Shown: positions 16,611-26,082, numbered from the stretch's first letter. The stretch: 64,000 bases of DNA from Vibrio algarum (GCF_028204155.1 NZ_JAQLOI010000003.1:310001-374000); one strand, 5' to 3'. Program-made: numbers and translations. The notes: a model not told the origin generated them from the letters alone.

Positions 16611-18059
16611 ATGAAAAATAAATATTTGATGAGTGTTGATATCGGCACGCAAAGTGCGAAAGTAGTTATTTTCGATACTCATGGTCATATCATTTGCCAA
16701 GGGGTTAAAAAACTTCAGAAAATTCAAGTTCCAGCTCCCCTGCTGGCTATTCATCCAGAAGATGATCTATGGGACTCATTGAAAATTGCTTTTACTAAAG
16801 TAATGAAAGAATTTGAAAACAAACACTTAGACCCTAATGATATACAAGCAATGGGCCTTTGTGTTATTCGTTGCTGTCGAACCGTGCTAAAAGCAGATGG
16901 GTCTTTAGCCTATCCTGTTATTGGTTGGATGGATAAACGATTGAACTATCCATTTCAGCCAAGCAGTGAATTTACAGATGCTCATTTTGTCAGCACTAGC
17001 TCTGGTTATATCACTCACCGCCTTACCGGAGAGTACAAAGATACTTGTGCCAATTATATCGGTTGGTGGCCTATGGATGACAAAACGCTCGATTGGAGTA
17101 ACGATCCTGAGCAGTGGAAATCATGCAATTTAAGTCGAGACATGGTATTTGATTTAGTTAAGCCTGGCGAAGAACTTGGTCAACTGAGGAAAGAATTGTC
17201 AGAGGAACTTGGACTGCCAAGCGGCTTACCGGTTATCGCTACTGCACACGACAAAGCCGTAGAAGCGTTAGGTGCTGGCGCATTAGATGAAGGGACAATA
17301 CTCATTTCTCTCGGAACTTATATTGCCGCACTAACTCAAGGCAAAGAATACGTACAGGACTCTCAAGATTATTGGCCATTTCAAGCCTCAATCCCCCACC
17401 GTTATATCTACGAATGCTGGGGGGTACGCTTAGGCATGTGGACAGTAAGTTGGTTTAGAGACAATTTCGGTGAATCTGCGCTAGCTGATGCCGAAAACAA
17501 ACACATGCAAATAGAAGAGTTACTGGGACTTGAAGCCAAAAAGATTCCACCAGGATGCGAAGGTCTTGTAACACTCCATGATTGGGCTGCCCCACCACAT
17601 GCGGAATTTCGCAAAGGGGCAATGATTGGATTTGATAGCCGTCATACCCGAGCCCATATGTATCGTTCTCTATTGGAAGGATTAGCCTTTACGTTGAAAA
17701 ATCACGTAGACAAAATGGCAGAAGAACTAGGCATTCCTACTAAAAAGTTAGTCGTTTCAGGAGGTGGCGCTAATAGTGACCTATTTATGCAAATTCTGTC
17801 CGATACTTTTGGTGTACCTGCTAGCCGAAATGAAATGCGCGGATCTGCAGCTGTAGGTTGTGCAATTAATGCCGCGATGGCCGTTGACGCCTTCAATAGC
17901 TATGAAGAAGCCATTGAACAGATGGTTAATATTGAGCATGTATTCAATCCGAGTACAGAAGTTCACACTTTCTACAATCTGCTTAATGCTGAGGTTTACT
18001 CAAACATACAGTTCAGCCTAGATCCTCTGCTACAAAAGCTGAGTCCTTTGGTCGACTGA
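16611..18059 (+). CDS. ygcE: FGGY-family carbohydrate kinase, YgcE-like
   Basis: A 482-residue sugar kinase. The N-terminal phosphate loop is SVDIGTQSAKVVIFD (about 8-22). The acceptor region has WMDKR, ATAHDKAVEALGAG carries the catalytic-region Asp, ISLGTYIAA follows, and the C-terminal VVSGGGANSDLFMQILSDTFG is the FGGY ATP-site motif. It resembles E. coli YgcE (492 residues), and its neighbours match the E. coli ygc cluster. The sugar is not known. It is the first plus-strand gene after the leader terminator, 133 bases before an MFS transporter gene. Phosphorylation of a C4-C6 sugar or polyol entering through that transporter is the likely role. Confidence 0.85.
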   Translation: MKNKYLMSVDIGTQSAKVVIFDTHGHIICQGVKKLQKIQVPAPLLAIHPEDDLWDSLKIAFTKVMKEFENKHLDPNDIQAMGLCVIRCCRTVLKADGSLAYPVIGWMDKRLNYPFQPSSEFTDAHFVSTSSGYITHRLTGEYKDTCANYIGWWPMDDKTLDWSNDPEQWKSCNLSRDMVFDLVKPGEELGQLRKELSEELGLPSGLPVIATAHDKAVEALGAGALDEGTILISLGTYIAALTQGKEYVQDSQDYWPFQASIPHRYIYECWGVRLGMWTVSWFRDNFGESALADAENKHMQIEELLGLEAKKIPPGCEGLVTLHDWAAPPHAEFRKGAMIGFDSRHTRAHMYRSLLEGLAFTLKNHVDKMAEELGIPTKKLVVSGGGANSDLFMQILSDTFGVPASRNEMRGSAAVGCAINAAMAVDAFNSYEEAIEQMVNIEHVFNPSTEVHTFYNLLNAEVYSNIQFSLDPLLQKLSPLVD

Positions 18060-18192
18060 TAACAGGGCCTCTGTTCATACAACATGTATATTTCCACAAT
18101 ACTATCGATCGCTATTGCCATAGTGATCGACCTATTGGCGCAACAAAATACCGCTCTGTAACCCAGGCGTGAAAGCTAATTAAGGAAAAAAT

Positions 18193-19506
18193 ATGAAAAC
18201 TAATAATTTAGGAAGATATTTACAATTTGCTCTTGTGATATTAGCTGCGGGGGCTATTTATCCGCTGATTTACCTTAAAGCTCAGTACCAAGAAACTATA
18301 CTAGAAGTATTCAACATGAGCTTAACACAGATGAATAGCATTTATTCTGTACTAGGGTTAGTGTTTGTTATCGGCTATTTTCCAAGTGGTGTACTTAGCG
18401 ACAAATTTTCTGCTAAAAACTTATTAGCCCTTTCTTTGCTAGGTACGGGTCTTGGTGGAATATGGTTTGCTCAAGTTCCTGATTATCAATATGTCGTATT
18501 TATTTTTGCAATATGGGGAGTCTTCTCAGTATTCACTTTCTGGAGTTCTCATATGAAAGTCGTAAAAATGCTCTCTTCAGTAGAAGAAGATGGGCGATTT
18601 TTCGGTATTCTTGATGGGGGACGAGGTCTTGTAGAAGCACTACTGGCTAGTTTTGCTCTAGCCATTTTCTCCAGCGTACTTGGGGATAGTAACGAAGTAT
18701 CAGACAAAAAGATGGCCCTAGAGTCGATTATTTATATGTACTCTACAGTACTGCTACTATGTTCCGTTCTAGTTTTTATCTTCGTGAAAGACGATAGCCA
18801 ATCCGCAGCCGTAGCGACGACTAAAAAAACACAAGATAAACAAAAAGACGGCTTCAAGTTGTCATATTTGGGGGAAGTATTTAAAAACAAATACATCTAT
18901 CTCCATGGCTTCATCATTTTTGCTGGTTACACCGTATTTTGGACGAACTATTATTGGGGAGGGCATTTGCAATCAAATATTGGTATGGAACCGGTTACGG
19001 TAGGCTCAATCATGGTTGCAGTGCTCTGGATGCGTCCCGTGGGAGGAGTTATCGGTGGTTATTTGGCAGATAGAATTGGTAAAGAAATTACTATTGGTGG
19101 CTCACTTTTAGGTGGATGTACTTGCCTTGGCCTGATGGTTATCTTTCCTAACACCCTTTCATCTCTGATTATTAGTGCACTTGTTGTTCTTTCTGGGCTA
19201 TTTATATACATGATACGAGGTACTTATTGGTCTCTATTAGGGCAGTCCAAAATTAACGTTGCTATCATGGGTACGGCAATCGGTTCTATTTCATTTATCG
19301 GTTACCTTCCAGATATTGTTATCCCTCAAATCAACACTTATTTATGGAATACGTTTGGCAATGAAGGGGGATATCAAGCTTACTTTATCGTTAGCGCAGT
19401 AATTGGACTAATAGGGGTATTTGTTACAATGATTTATCGTAAGGCACAAATAGTTGATGCTGGCAATCATAAACAGTCACCTATTGTGGGTGCAGATCCT
19501 GCGTAA
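18193..19506 (+). CDS. yqcE: MFS sugar/polyol transporter, YqcE-like
   Basis: A 437-residue major facilitator protein with about twelve hydrophobic segments. The N-half motif GVLSDKFSAKNLLALSLLGTG is the MFS A-motif between TM2 and TM3. DGRFFGILDGGRGLVEALLAS and, in the C-half, GGYLADRIGKEITIGGSLLGG are typical of the YqcE/YihN group. A charged cytoplasmic loop (residues about 200-225, KKTQDKQKDG) separates the halves. AAGGAAAAAAT precedes the ATG. Likely imports the substrate of the adjacent kinase; the substrate is unknown. Confidence 0.83.
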   Translation: MKTNNLGRYLQFALVILAAGAIYPLIYLKAQYQETILEVFNMSLTQMNSIYSVLGLVFVIGYFPSGVLSDKFSAKNLLALSLLGTGLGGIWFAQVPDYQYVVFIFAIWGVFSVFTFWSSHMKVVKMLSSVEEDGRFFGILDGGRGLVEALLASFALAIFSSVLGDSNEVSDKKMALESIIYMYSTVLLLCSVLVFIFVKDDSQSAAVATTKKTQDKQKDGFKLSYLGEVFKNKYIYLHGFIIFAGYTVFWTNYYWGGHLQSNIGMEPVTVGSIMVAVLWMRPVGGVIGGYLADRIGKEITIGGSLLGGCTCLGLMVIFPNTLSSLIISALVVLSGLFIYMIRGTYWSLLGQSKINVAIMGTAIGSISFIGYLPDIVIPQINTYLWNTFGNEGGYQAYFIVSAVIGLIGVFVTMIYRKAQIVDAGNHKQSPIVGADPA

Positions 19507-19540
19507 AATCTGTCAAACATCAATCAATATTTCGTCAGTC

Positions 19541-19583
19541 AAATAGGTTCTAATATTTCATTTATAGAGCCTATTTTTTTGAT
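19541..19583 (+). terminator. Terminator after the MFS transporter gene
   Basis: AAATAGGTTCTA pairs with TAGAGCCTATTT (11 of 12, one G-U pair), followed directly by T-rich sequence. It lies 35 bases past the transporter stop and would end the kinase-transporter transcript, so the antiterminator gene that follows has its own promoter. Confidence 0.75.
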
Positions 19584-19726
19584 TGTTCTAGGGCTTACTT
19601 TCCACAAAATGGGATCAAAAATATCTAGTTATTAACCTCTTATCTTGTGAAACAGAAGCTAGTTAACATAGCTAATACGGTTGATGTGCCATAATATCGC
19701 TCCCATAATACAAGAATTAATAAACC

Positions 19727-20302
19727 ATGACGATTAGAAGGCTACTTAACAGCAATCGAGTTATTGCTTCGGTAAAAGACACCGCTAGTTTGGACAAAGC
19801 GTTAGAGAGCGATTGCAAGATTATATTCATTCTTTACGGCAACATTTGCAATATTGGACAGATTGTAAATAGAGTAAGAGGTGCAGGCAAGATGGCCTTT
19901 ATTCATATTGACCTTCTAGAAGGAGCGTCAAATCAAGAAGTTGTTGTTGATTTTCTAAAGATAGTTACCCAAGCCGATGGAGTTATTAGTACAAAATCAC
20001 AAATGTTGAAGGCTGCTAAAGAGCATGGCTTTTACACAATATTGAGATTGTTTATTGTTGATTCCAAGTCATTCCATAATATACCAAAACAAATTTCTAA
20101 TTGTCGCCCCGATAGCATAGAAATTATGCCCGGAGTCATGCCCGCTGTGACTCAATGGTTATTGCCAAAGATTAACATTCCTCTAATTTCAAGTGGTTTA
20201 ATTTGCGACCAAAACACTGCAACGATGGCCCTTTCCGCAGGAGCTCTAGCTATATCGACTACAAATGAAGACGTATGGAAATTATACAATCACTTCAATT
20301 GA
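19727..20302 (+). CDS. ygcP: GlpP-family transcription antiterminator, YgcP-like
   Basis: A 191-residue TIM-barrel-like protein, the same length as E. coli YgcP. Motifs shared with Bacillus GlpP (glycerol-3-phosphate-responsive mRNA antiterminator) include GKMAFIHIDLLEG, ADGVISTKSQMLKAAKE, LRLFIVDSKSF, PDSIEIMPGVMPAV, LISSGLI and AISTTNEDVWKLY. GlpP binds leader mRNA and prevents early termination. The two matching leader terminators at 16130-16179 and 16472-16521 are therefore the obvious targets (inferred). The ligand is presumably a phosphorylated intermediate made by the adjacent kinase. It is monocistronic, facing cobS convergently. Confidence 0.85.
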   Translation: MTIRRLLNSNRVIASVKDTASLDKALESDCKIIFILYGNICNIGQIVNRVRGAGKMAFIHIDLLEGASNQEVVVDFLKIVTQADGVISTKSQMLKAAKEHGFYTILRLFIVDSKSFHNIPKQISNCRPDSIEIMPGVMPAVTQWLLPKINIPLISSGLICDQNTATMALSAGALAISTTNEDVWKLYNHFN

Positions 20303-20348
20303 GACTAGAGGTGTGTTGTTGCTTGATTTATGCTGAAGAAGGCCCTGA

Positions 20349-21113
20349 TTAAACCTTCGTCGACACCTTCGCGAGTAGAATCAAATAGCAGAGCACTTCG
20401 GTCAATTGCTGTATCGCTCCTAATACATCTCCGGTATAACCACCAATCTGCTTAATAATCCAACGACTAATAAAAACCCGTGCAATAAGTAACATGGCGA
20501 TCATCATAATGGTTGTACTGATGTCTTGAATTAACAAACAGGCAGCCATTCCAATGAGCATGATTGTAATAAAGTCTCCTTGGCTACTGCTGCTTTTGGA
20601 CACTTTTAATTTCGATTGTTCAGCCTGCCGCACGTAACCGTGCGTATAGATAAAACTCACCGCCATCGAACGGCTTAAAATATGTGCCAGGACAAGAGCT
20701 GTTGGAACGTTCAATAATGAAAGTAGAGCGCTATACTTAAGTAATAAAATGAGCACTGTGGCCAATAATGCATAAGCGCCTATCCTAGAGTCTTTCATTA
20801 TCTCGAGCTTGCGCTCAGTTGTGAAGCCGCCTCCAAAACCGTCACATGTGTCAGCAAAACCATCCTCATGAAAAGCTCCTGTGATATAGACGCTAAAGGC
20901 CATAGAAATCACGACTGATATTTCTGTAGACCATAACGTTAGCGCTGCGCTATACACTAATGCTGTCATTCCTCCAATAATCAAACCGACTAATCCACAA
21001 TATTTATAAGACTCATTTTTACGTGTTTCGCTATATGGCACAGAAACGGGGATCGGTAGCCGCGTAAAAATTGAGATTCCAAGTAAAAACACTTGCCATT
21101 CTCTTTTTAGCAT
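20349..21113 (-). CDS. cobS: Adenosylcobinamide-GDP ribazoletransferase (cobalamin synthase)
   Basis: An integral membrane enzyme of 254 residues that joins adenosylcobinamide-GDP to alpha-ribazole (or its phosphate), the last assembly step. It has the CobS signature FHEDGFADTCDGFGGG (residues 81-96), carrying the acidic Mg-binding residues, and EIMKDSRIGAYA (about 104-115), with hydrophobic spans around them. SIFTRLPIP at the N-terminus is also typical. It appears to be the last gene of the 21-kb cobalamin operon. A degenerate paralogue lacking the catalytic motif lies at 43458-44219. Confidence 0.93.
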   Translation of the reverse strand: MLKREWQVFLLGISIFTRLPIPVSVPYSETRKNESYKYCGLVGLIIGGMTALVYSAALTLWSTEISVVISMAFSVYITGAFHEDGFADTCDGFGGGFTTERKLEIMKDSRIGAYALLATVLILLLKYSALLSLLNVPTALVLAHILSRSMAVSFIYTHGYVRQAEQSKLKVSKSSSSQGDFITIMLIGMAACLLIQDISTTIMMIAMLLIARVFISRWIIKQIGGYTGDVLGAIQQLTEVLCYLILLAKVSTKV

Positions 21114-21132
21114 ACTTTTTCGTTCCCTTTCG

Positions 21133-21693
21133 CTATTGTAGAAGGGGGCAATTGATGATGGTCATGCCTGCATTTGTGTTTATACCTTGACCACAATGCC
21201 AAGATGGGATTCCTTTCATCACATTTAAAAAAGCTCTTAACCACTCTCCGTGGCTGACGATTACCATGTCAGAATCGCTACTAATGTCCACTCTGTCTGA
21301 TACAAAATCTAAAATCCGATCTTCAAATCGCGCCTCCGATTCAACACCAAAAATCGTGGTAATTTTCCTAACGTATCGTTGATGATAAGCATTCCAGTGG
21401 TTTCGAAGACTAAGATCTTGGTCAATTATTTTGCCTTCTAGTTGACCAAATCTCCTTTCACGTAAACGGTCATCTGCCACTACATATGTGCTTAAACGTT
21501 TCGCTATAATTGCGGCGCTGTTGTACGCTCTCCCCAAGTCACTGCTAAACACCTGTGGATTATTAAGATCAGGGATAGGTATGCAATTTAGTTGCTCGAT
21601 ACCGCTATTCGTTAACGCACTGTCCTGCCAGCCTTGAATTCTTTTCTGCAAATTCCACTCGGTTTGACCATGGCGAATTAACAGCAGTTTCAC
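21133..21693 (-). CDS. cobC: Alpha-ribazole phosphatase
   Basis: A 186-residue histidine phosphatase with the catalytic LIRHGQTEWN (His8) at the N-terminus, SSDLGRAYNSAAIIA, ERRFGQLEG, and the second-site VSHGEWLRAFL. In this context it would remove the phosphate from alpha-ribazole 5'-phosphate or from adenosylcobalamin 5'-phosphate. It overlaps the cbiA stop by four bases (coupled translation) and precedes cobS. Confidence 0.88.
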   Translation of the reverse strand: MKLLLIRHGQTEWNLQKRIQGWQDSALTNSGIEQLNCIPIPDLNNPQVFSSDLGRAYNSAAIIAKRLSTYVVADDRLRERRFGQLEGKIIDQDLSLRNHWNAYHQRYVRKITTIFGVESEARFEDRILDFVSDRVDISSDSDMVIVSHGEWLRAFLNVMKGIPSWHCGQGINTNAGMTIINCPLLQ

Positions 21694-23006
21694 AGTTCAC
21701 CTCGAAAAATCTTAGCCACAAGTTCTGGATTAGAAGGAAAATACCAATGAATATAGGAAGCCACTACCTGACCTTTTTGCCAAACTGGATCTAATATGCG
21801 TCCACGCTGAGAAATAGGGTAACAAAGTATTTGTTCATGAGAGTCTGTTTTTGAATAGTGAAAAGTATGACCACGCAAGGTTTCATTTGGCGTCAATTCT
21901 CCCTCCACTAACCCTAAAGCCGCTAATTTTGATTGCATGTGAGAATTCGCATTCAATATCGAGGCTAATGGTACTTTTTGATTGTTTAAACCGGTTAAGC
22001 TGTTATTCAGATATAACATCCCACCGCATTCAGCAAGAATTGGCTTACCATCACTAACGTGTTTGACGACTTGTTCTTTAAGGCGATAGTGCTCAGACAA
22101 CACATCCAAATATAATTCAGGATAACCACCTGGAAAATAAATCGCATCACATGGCGGTAAAGGCTGTTTTTCTATTGGCGAGAAATATTCAATGTGTGCG
22201 CCCATCTCAACCAATAAGTCCAAATTAGCTTGATAAATAAAACTAAACGCTTTATCCCTAGCAACGGCAATCACCCTTCCGTCCAACATGCGTGATTGTG
22301 GCTTTATTTGCTTAAGCGTAAATTCTACTTCTGTAGGAAGGGCTAACCTACTGTGCTGGGCAACTAATGAGGCCGCTAGATTCAATTTTGTATCTAAATC
22401 CTCTAACTCCTGAGCTTGAACTAAACCTAAGTGGCGTTCTGGTATTGTAAGACCACTATCTTTAGGGAAATAACCAAAAAACGTCAGGTTTTCTGGCAAT
22501 GCTTCACTTAACATTTCAGCATGCGTTGCTGAGCCCACTCGATTCGCAAAAACGCCGTACATCTCTATTTCTTGCCTAAAGTTTGCTAATCCATAGGCTA
22601 TCGCTCCAAAAGTCTGTGCCATTGAACCTGCATCAATCACGGCAAGTATCGGGATACCCAATGTTTCGGCGATATCCGCAGTAGAGCAGACACCATCAAA
22701 CATTCCCATCACCCCTTCAATCAATATAAGGTCAGCTTCTTGTGCTGCCTCTGCGACCATTTGCTTACAATGCTCTTCACCACACATCCAAAAATCTAAC
22801 TGGTAGACCGGATGACCAGAAGCAAAAGATAGAAAATGAGGGTCAATAAAGTCTGGGCCAGTTTTAAAGACACGTACCTTTAAACCTTGATTCGAAAAAT
22901 GTCTTGCTATTGCAGCGACAACTGTGGTTTTTCCACTTCCAGAGCTAGGAGCCGCTACAACTAGTGCAGGACATCTGACTGTCGTGGATTGTGATTTTTC
23001 GTCCAT
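21690..23006 (-). CDS. cbiA: Cobyrinic acid a,c-diamide synthase
   Basis: Amidates the a and c side chains of (cobalt-)cobyrinic acid with glutamine and ATP. The dethiobiotin-synthase-like N-domain has the P-loop APSSGSGKTTVVAA, then FKTGPDFIDPHFL and IEGVMGMFDG. The C-terminal glutamine amidotransferase domain has IYFPGGYPELY and the nucleophile Cys in ECGGMLYL. The ATG at 23006 (MDEKSQ) is chosen over the frame start at 23042, which would overlap cbiP. Length 438 residues. Confidence 0.93.
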   Translation of the reverse strand: MDEKSQSTTVRCPALVVAAPSSGSGKTTVVAAIARHFSNQGLKVRVFKTGPDFIDPHFLSFASGHPVYQLDFWMCGEEHCKQMVAEAAQEADLILIEGVMGMFDGVCSTADIAETLGIPILAVIDAGSMAQTFGAIAYGLANFRQEIEMYGVFANRVGSATHAEMLSEALPENLTFFGYFPKDSGLTIPERHLGLVQAQELEDLDTKLNLAASLVAQHSRLALPTEVEFTLKQIKPQSRMLDGRVIAVARDKAFSFIYQANLDLLVEMGAHIEYFSPIEKQPLPPCDAIYFPGGYPELYLDVLSEHYRLKEQVVKHVSDGKPILAECGGMLYLNNSLTGLNNQKVPLASILNANSHMQSKLAALGLVEGELTPNETLRGHTFHYSKTDSHEQILCYPISQRGRILDPVWQKGQVVASYIHWYFPSNPELVAKIFRGEL

Positions 23007-23011
23007 TGTTA

Positions 23012-24487
23012 TTATTTCTCCCAGATATCGAGATCTGGCCACAATTGCTTGAGATCGAGATATTCTTCAATAGCATCAGCGACTCGATTAATACCATCTT
23101 CACGCATCTGGGCAAAATCCACTCCGTTGGTTTTCGTCAAACCTGCCCAATGAAGGATCGTACCGGTTGCCTCTGGAGCTTCAAAAATACCATGTAGATA
23201 GGTACCAAACACTTGGTTCTCCCATCCAATGGCACCATCTTTTCTATCACTAAGTTCTATTGGAGCATCGCGGGTTATTCCGCTAGTCTCACCAGCATGA
23301 ATTTCATAACCAAACACTTCAACACTCTGTTGATTAGGCAGTGTTAATGTTCCTTTACTGCGTTTAAGCTGTTTTTGCTGCTTAAGTTCTGTCGTTAATG
23401 GAAGATATCCCAACCCTTTACTTTCACCGACTTTTCCTTCAATACCAAGCGGATCTGAGATAAGTTCGCCCAACATTTGATAACCACCACAAATGCCCAT
23501 TAGCTTGCCTCCAAAACGGACGTGACGAGCTATTTGAGTATCCCAGCCTTGCTCTCGAATAAAGGCTAAATCCGATCGAACACTCTTAGAGCCCGGTAAG
23601 ATAATCAGATCTGCCGTTGGGAGGGGTTGATTTTTTCCAACAAAAACCAGATCGACATTAGGATGCATTCTAAGGGGGTCAAAATCCGTATGGTTACTGG
23701 TCCGTTGTAAAATTGGCACAACAACTTTAAGGCTTGGTTCATCGTTACAAAGCTGATTAATATTAATCGCATCTTCTGCTTCAAGCATTAATCCATGAAG
23801 ATAAGGCAGAACGCCGATTACCGGTTTTCCTGTTTTTTCTTCCAACCATTCCAGCCCGTTTTCAAGCAGCGTGACATCCCCCCTAAAGCGATTGATAACA
23901 AAGCCTACCACTCGATTCTGTTCCGACGGGCTAAGCAGTGCCAACGTTCCATACAAATGTGCAAAGACACCACCTCTATCGATATCCGCCACAATAATCA
24001 CCGGAATATCCGCTTCTTCAGCAAACCCCATATTAGCAATGTCACGATCTCTAAGATTAATTTCGGCTGGGCTACCTGCTCCTTCTATCATCACTGACTG
24101 ATAATGACTTTGTAACCGTTCAAAAGACTCAATCACATACTTCATCACTTTAGGTTTGAAGTTATGGTATGTTTTGGCGTCCATATCTGTCAGAGCCTTT
24201 CCATGGATAATAACTTGAGCACCCACATCCGTATTTGGTTTTAGTAATACAGGATTCATATCTATCGTCGGTTCTATGTTACATGCATACGCTTGAACCG
24301 CTTGTGCACGACCAATCTCACCGCCATCTATCGTGACAGCGCTATTAAGCGCCATATTTTGTGGTTTAAATGGAGCGACATTAATGCCTTTTCTAGCGAG
24401 AACACGACATAACCCTGCAACAAGAACGCTTTTACCTGCATCGGATGTCGTTCCTTGAACCATTAGTGCTTTAGAACATGCTTGCAT
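23012..24487 (-). CDS. cbiP: Cobyric acid synthase
   Basis: Amidates the b, d, e and g side chains to give adenosylcobyric acid. The 491-residue protein has the N-terminal P-loop GTTSDAGKSVLVAGLCR, FKPQNMALNSAVT, EIGRAQAVQA and MIEGAGSPAEINLRDRDIANMG. The C-terminal amidotransferase domain has LPGSKSV and the Cys in GICGGYQMLG, ending in FGTYLHGIFE. The ATG at 24487 is favoured over 24499 because GAGGA precedes it. Confidence 0.95.
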   Translation of the reverse strand: MQACSKALMVQGTTSDAGKSVLVAGLCRVLARKGINVAPFKPQNMALNSAVTIDGGEIGRAQAVQAYACNIEPTIDMNPVLLKPNTDVGAQVIIHGKALTDMDAKTYHNFKPKVMKYVIESFERLQSHYQSVMIEGAGSPAEINLRDRDIANMGFAEEADIPVIIVADIDRGGVFAHLYGTLALLSPSEQNRVVGFVINRFRGDVTLLENGLEWLEEKTGKPVIGVLPYLHGLMLEAEDAININQLCNDEPSLKVVVPILQRTSNHTDFDPLRMHPNVDLVFVGKNQPLPTADLIILPGSKSVRSDLAFIREQGWDTQIARHVRFGGKLMGICGGYQMLGELISDPLGIEGKVGESKGLGYLPLTTELKQQKQLKRSKGTLTLPNQQSVEVFGYEIHAGETSGITRDAPIELSDRKDGAIGWENQVFGTYLHGIFEAPEATGTILHWAGLTKTNGVDFAQMREDGINRVADAIEEYLDLKQLWPDLDIWEK

Positions 24488-24520
24488 AATATTCCTCATT
24501 AAATTCGTTGAGGTGAAAAC

Positions 24521-25531
24521 TTAAAACCAAGGAGTAACCGCATCATCTAAGCTTGCGATCAAAGTACTGTTAGGAATACCTAACTGCTCGGCAAGATCTA
24601 AGCAGCCACCAAGCCCACACCCTTCGACGACATAACCTCGCTCATACATACGAACCGCTTCAAATTTAGAGTGATAGAATTCGATATTAGGTGTGCGCAG
24701 TTCACAATGATTTGGTAAAGCCTTGGCCGCAATTTTTGCGTCCCTCGATTCCATAACCCATCGGGTTGTCGCCACGGAAATATTCGCTACATTGATATTT
24801 TCTGCCATTGCGACAATAGGCGCAAAAATCATCGCACCACCAGCAAAGTTGAGCTCAGAAACACCACTATTAAGTAACGTGCAACAAGCCCTCTGGACCG
24901 GATCCGAATAACTGAGGTTACTTGTATAGGAACTCGCTTTTTTTGCTAAAGATGCTGTCATTTCCGTCAGCTCTGCCAATACTCTATTTTTCATGGCTAA
25001 TTTATCTTTGTCTTTCGTGCTGCCTGCGAAAGAAAGTTCACTGTCTATCCAACGTTGCAACCAAAGAGTCGCAAACGTTGTCCCCCCAATACCAGACTCA
25101 GCCAATAGATGTTTCTCACCGGCTTGATGTTGACGTTGAAGTTCGGGAATAAGCACTTTGTTGACAAGTTCAGACTCTTCACCCAATTTGCAATAGTGAG
25201 TCACAACATCATCTAACTTACTGTCACTAAAATCCGGTTTAGATTCGAGCCCAAGTTGATAACAATGCAGGCGAATTTTATATCCTTGCGCTTGCAAAGC
25301 GCGAAAAACTCCGTGAACAAGAATCGCAGGGGTTACCGACCCATTGCCTAACGCTGGAGATGGAAAACTCTGCCCATTAAGTAAGGTATTCGCTTTGCCA
25401 CACACGATGAGTTCGGTATCTCTTGTGGGATGAAGTTGCATCAATCCTTCTCCAGCACCTGCATCGCTAATTAAGTGAAGGTTAGGAATTGGAGCAACAG
25501 AATTAAGCGTTATAAAATTTAGCCAGCACAT
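24521..25531 (-). CDS. cobT: CobT-type nicotinate-nucleotide:dimethylbenzimidazole phosphoribosyltransferase, archaeal/cyanobacterial-like branch
   Basis: The position between cbiP and cobU implies a role in making alpha-ribazole phosphate. The sequence does not carry the classical enterobacterial CobT motif (GEMGIGNTT). It has AELIVCGK-like and SVTPAILVHGVFRAL segments and LLAESGIGGTTFATLW, which resemble the TIGR00303 branch of CobT-related proteins of archaea and cyanobacteria. The ATG at 25531 (MCWLNF) follows AGAGGACATC and gives 336 residues; an upstream frame start at 25633 would overlap cobU. Function by family and context; the lower base specificity of this branch is not known to me. 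Confidence 0.8.
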   Translation of the reverse strand: MCWLNFITLNSVAPIPNLHLISDAGAGEGLMQLHPTRDTELIVCGKANTLLNGQSFPSPALGNGSVTPAILVHGVFRALQAQGYKIRLHCYQLGLESKPDFSDSKLDDVVTHYCKLGEESELVNKVLIPELQRQHQAGEKHLLAESGIGGTTFATLWLQRWIDSELSFAGSTKDKDKLAMKNRVLAELTEMTASLAKKASSYTSNLSYSDPVQRACCTLLNSGVSELNFAGGAMIFAPIVAMAENINVANISVATTRWVMESRDAKIAAKALPNHCELRTPNIEFYHSKFEAVRMYERGYVVEGCGLGGCLDLAEQLGIPNSTLIASLDDAVTPWF

Positions 25532-25539
25532 GATGTCCT

Positions 25540-26082
25540 CTATTTCTTTTGATGATCTTTGAGTGTCATTGGAAGTCCTGCCACCACGAGGGTTACTTTT
25601 GTTGCTCGAGTCGCAATAGCTTGATGTAACCAACCCGCTTCATCTACAAAACGACGACTCATATTTCCCATAGGCACGATGCCCGAGCCCACCTCATTGG
25701 TCACTAGAATGACTTGACCAGGGAGCTGCTCCAATGTTTGTAATAACTGAGATTTAAAATCAGTCCACGAGATACGAGACTCCGAAAAAAGACAGTTACT
25801 CAACCACAGGGTCATACAATCCACTAAGATACAATTATCTGGTTTGCTGTTTGACTTCAGCTCTCGCACTAGGTGTAAAGGTTCTTCAATCACTTTCCAT
25901 TCTTTTGGTCTTTGGGCTTGATGCATCTGCACTCTCTTTGCCATTTCATCATCAAGAACCTCGGAAGTGGCAATATAAATAACAGACTTTCCTGAGCTTT
26001 TAGCGACCTGTTCCGCGTAGCTACTTTTACCCGAACGTGCGCCGCCCAACACCAGTTCAATCTTGTTTATTCTGTTGCTCAT
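25540..26082 (-). CDS. cobU: Adenosylcobinamide kinase / guanylyltransferase
   Basis: A bifunctional enzyme of 180 residues that phosphorylates adenosylcobinamide and transfers GMP to it. It has P-loop VLGGARSGKSSYAE, YIATSEVLDDEMAKRVQMHQAQRP, ILVDCMTLWLSN and TNEVGSGIVPMGNMSRRFVDEAG, all typical of CobU. The ATG at 26082 overlaps the cobD stop (ATGA), so this start is preferred to the longer frame start at 26136. Confidence 0.95.
   Translation of the reverse strand: MSNRINKIELVLGGARSGKSSYAEQVAKSSGKSVIYIATSEVLDDEMAKRVQMHQAQRPKEWKVIEEPLHLVRELKSNSKPDNCILVDCMTLWLSNCLFSESRISWTDFKSQLLQTLEQLPGQVILVTNEVGSGIVPMGNMSRRFVDEAGWLHQAIATRATKVTLVVAGLPMTLKDHQKK

Noticed and set aside
18060..18192. Hairpins between the kinase and the MFS gene as a terminator
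   Set aside because: Short stems (for example AACAG/CTGTT and CACTAT/ATAGTG) lack a following T-tract, and the two genes probably share a transcript.
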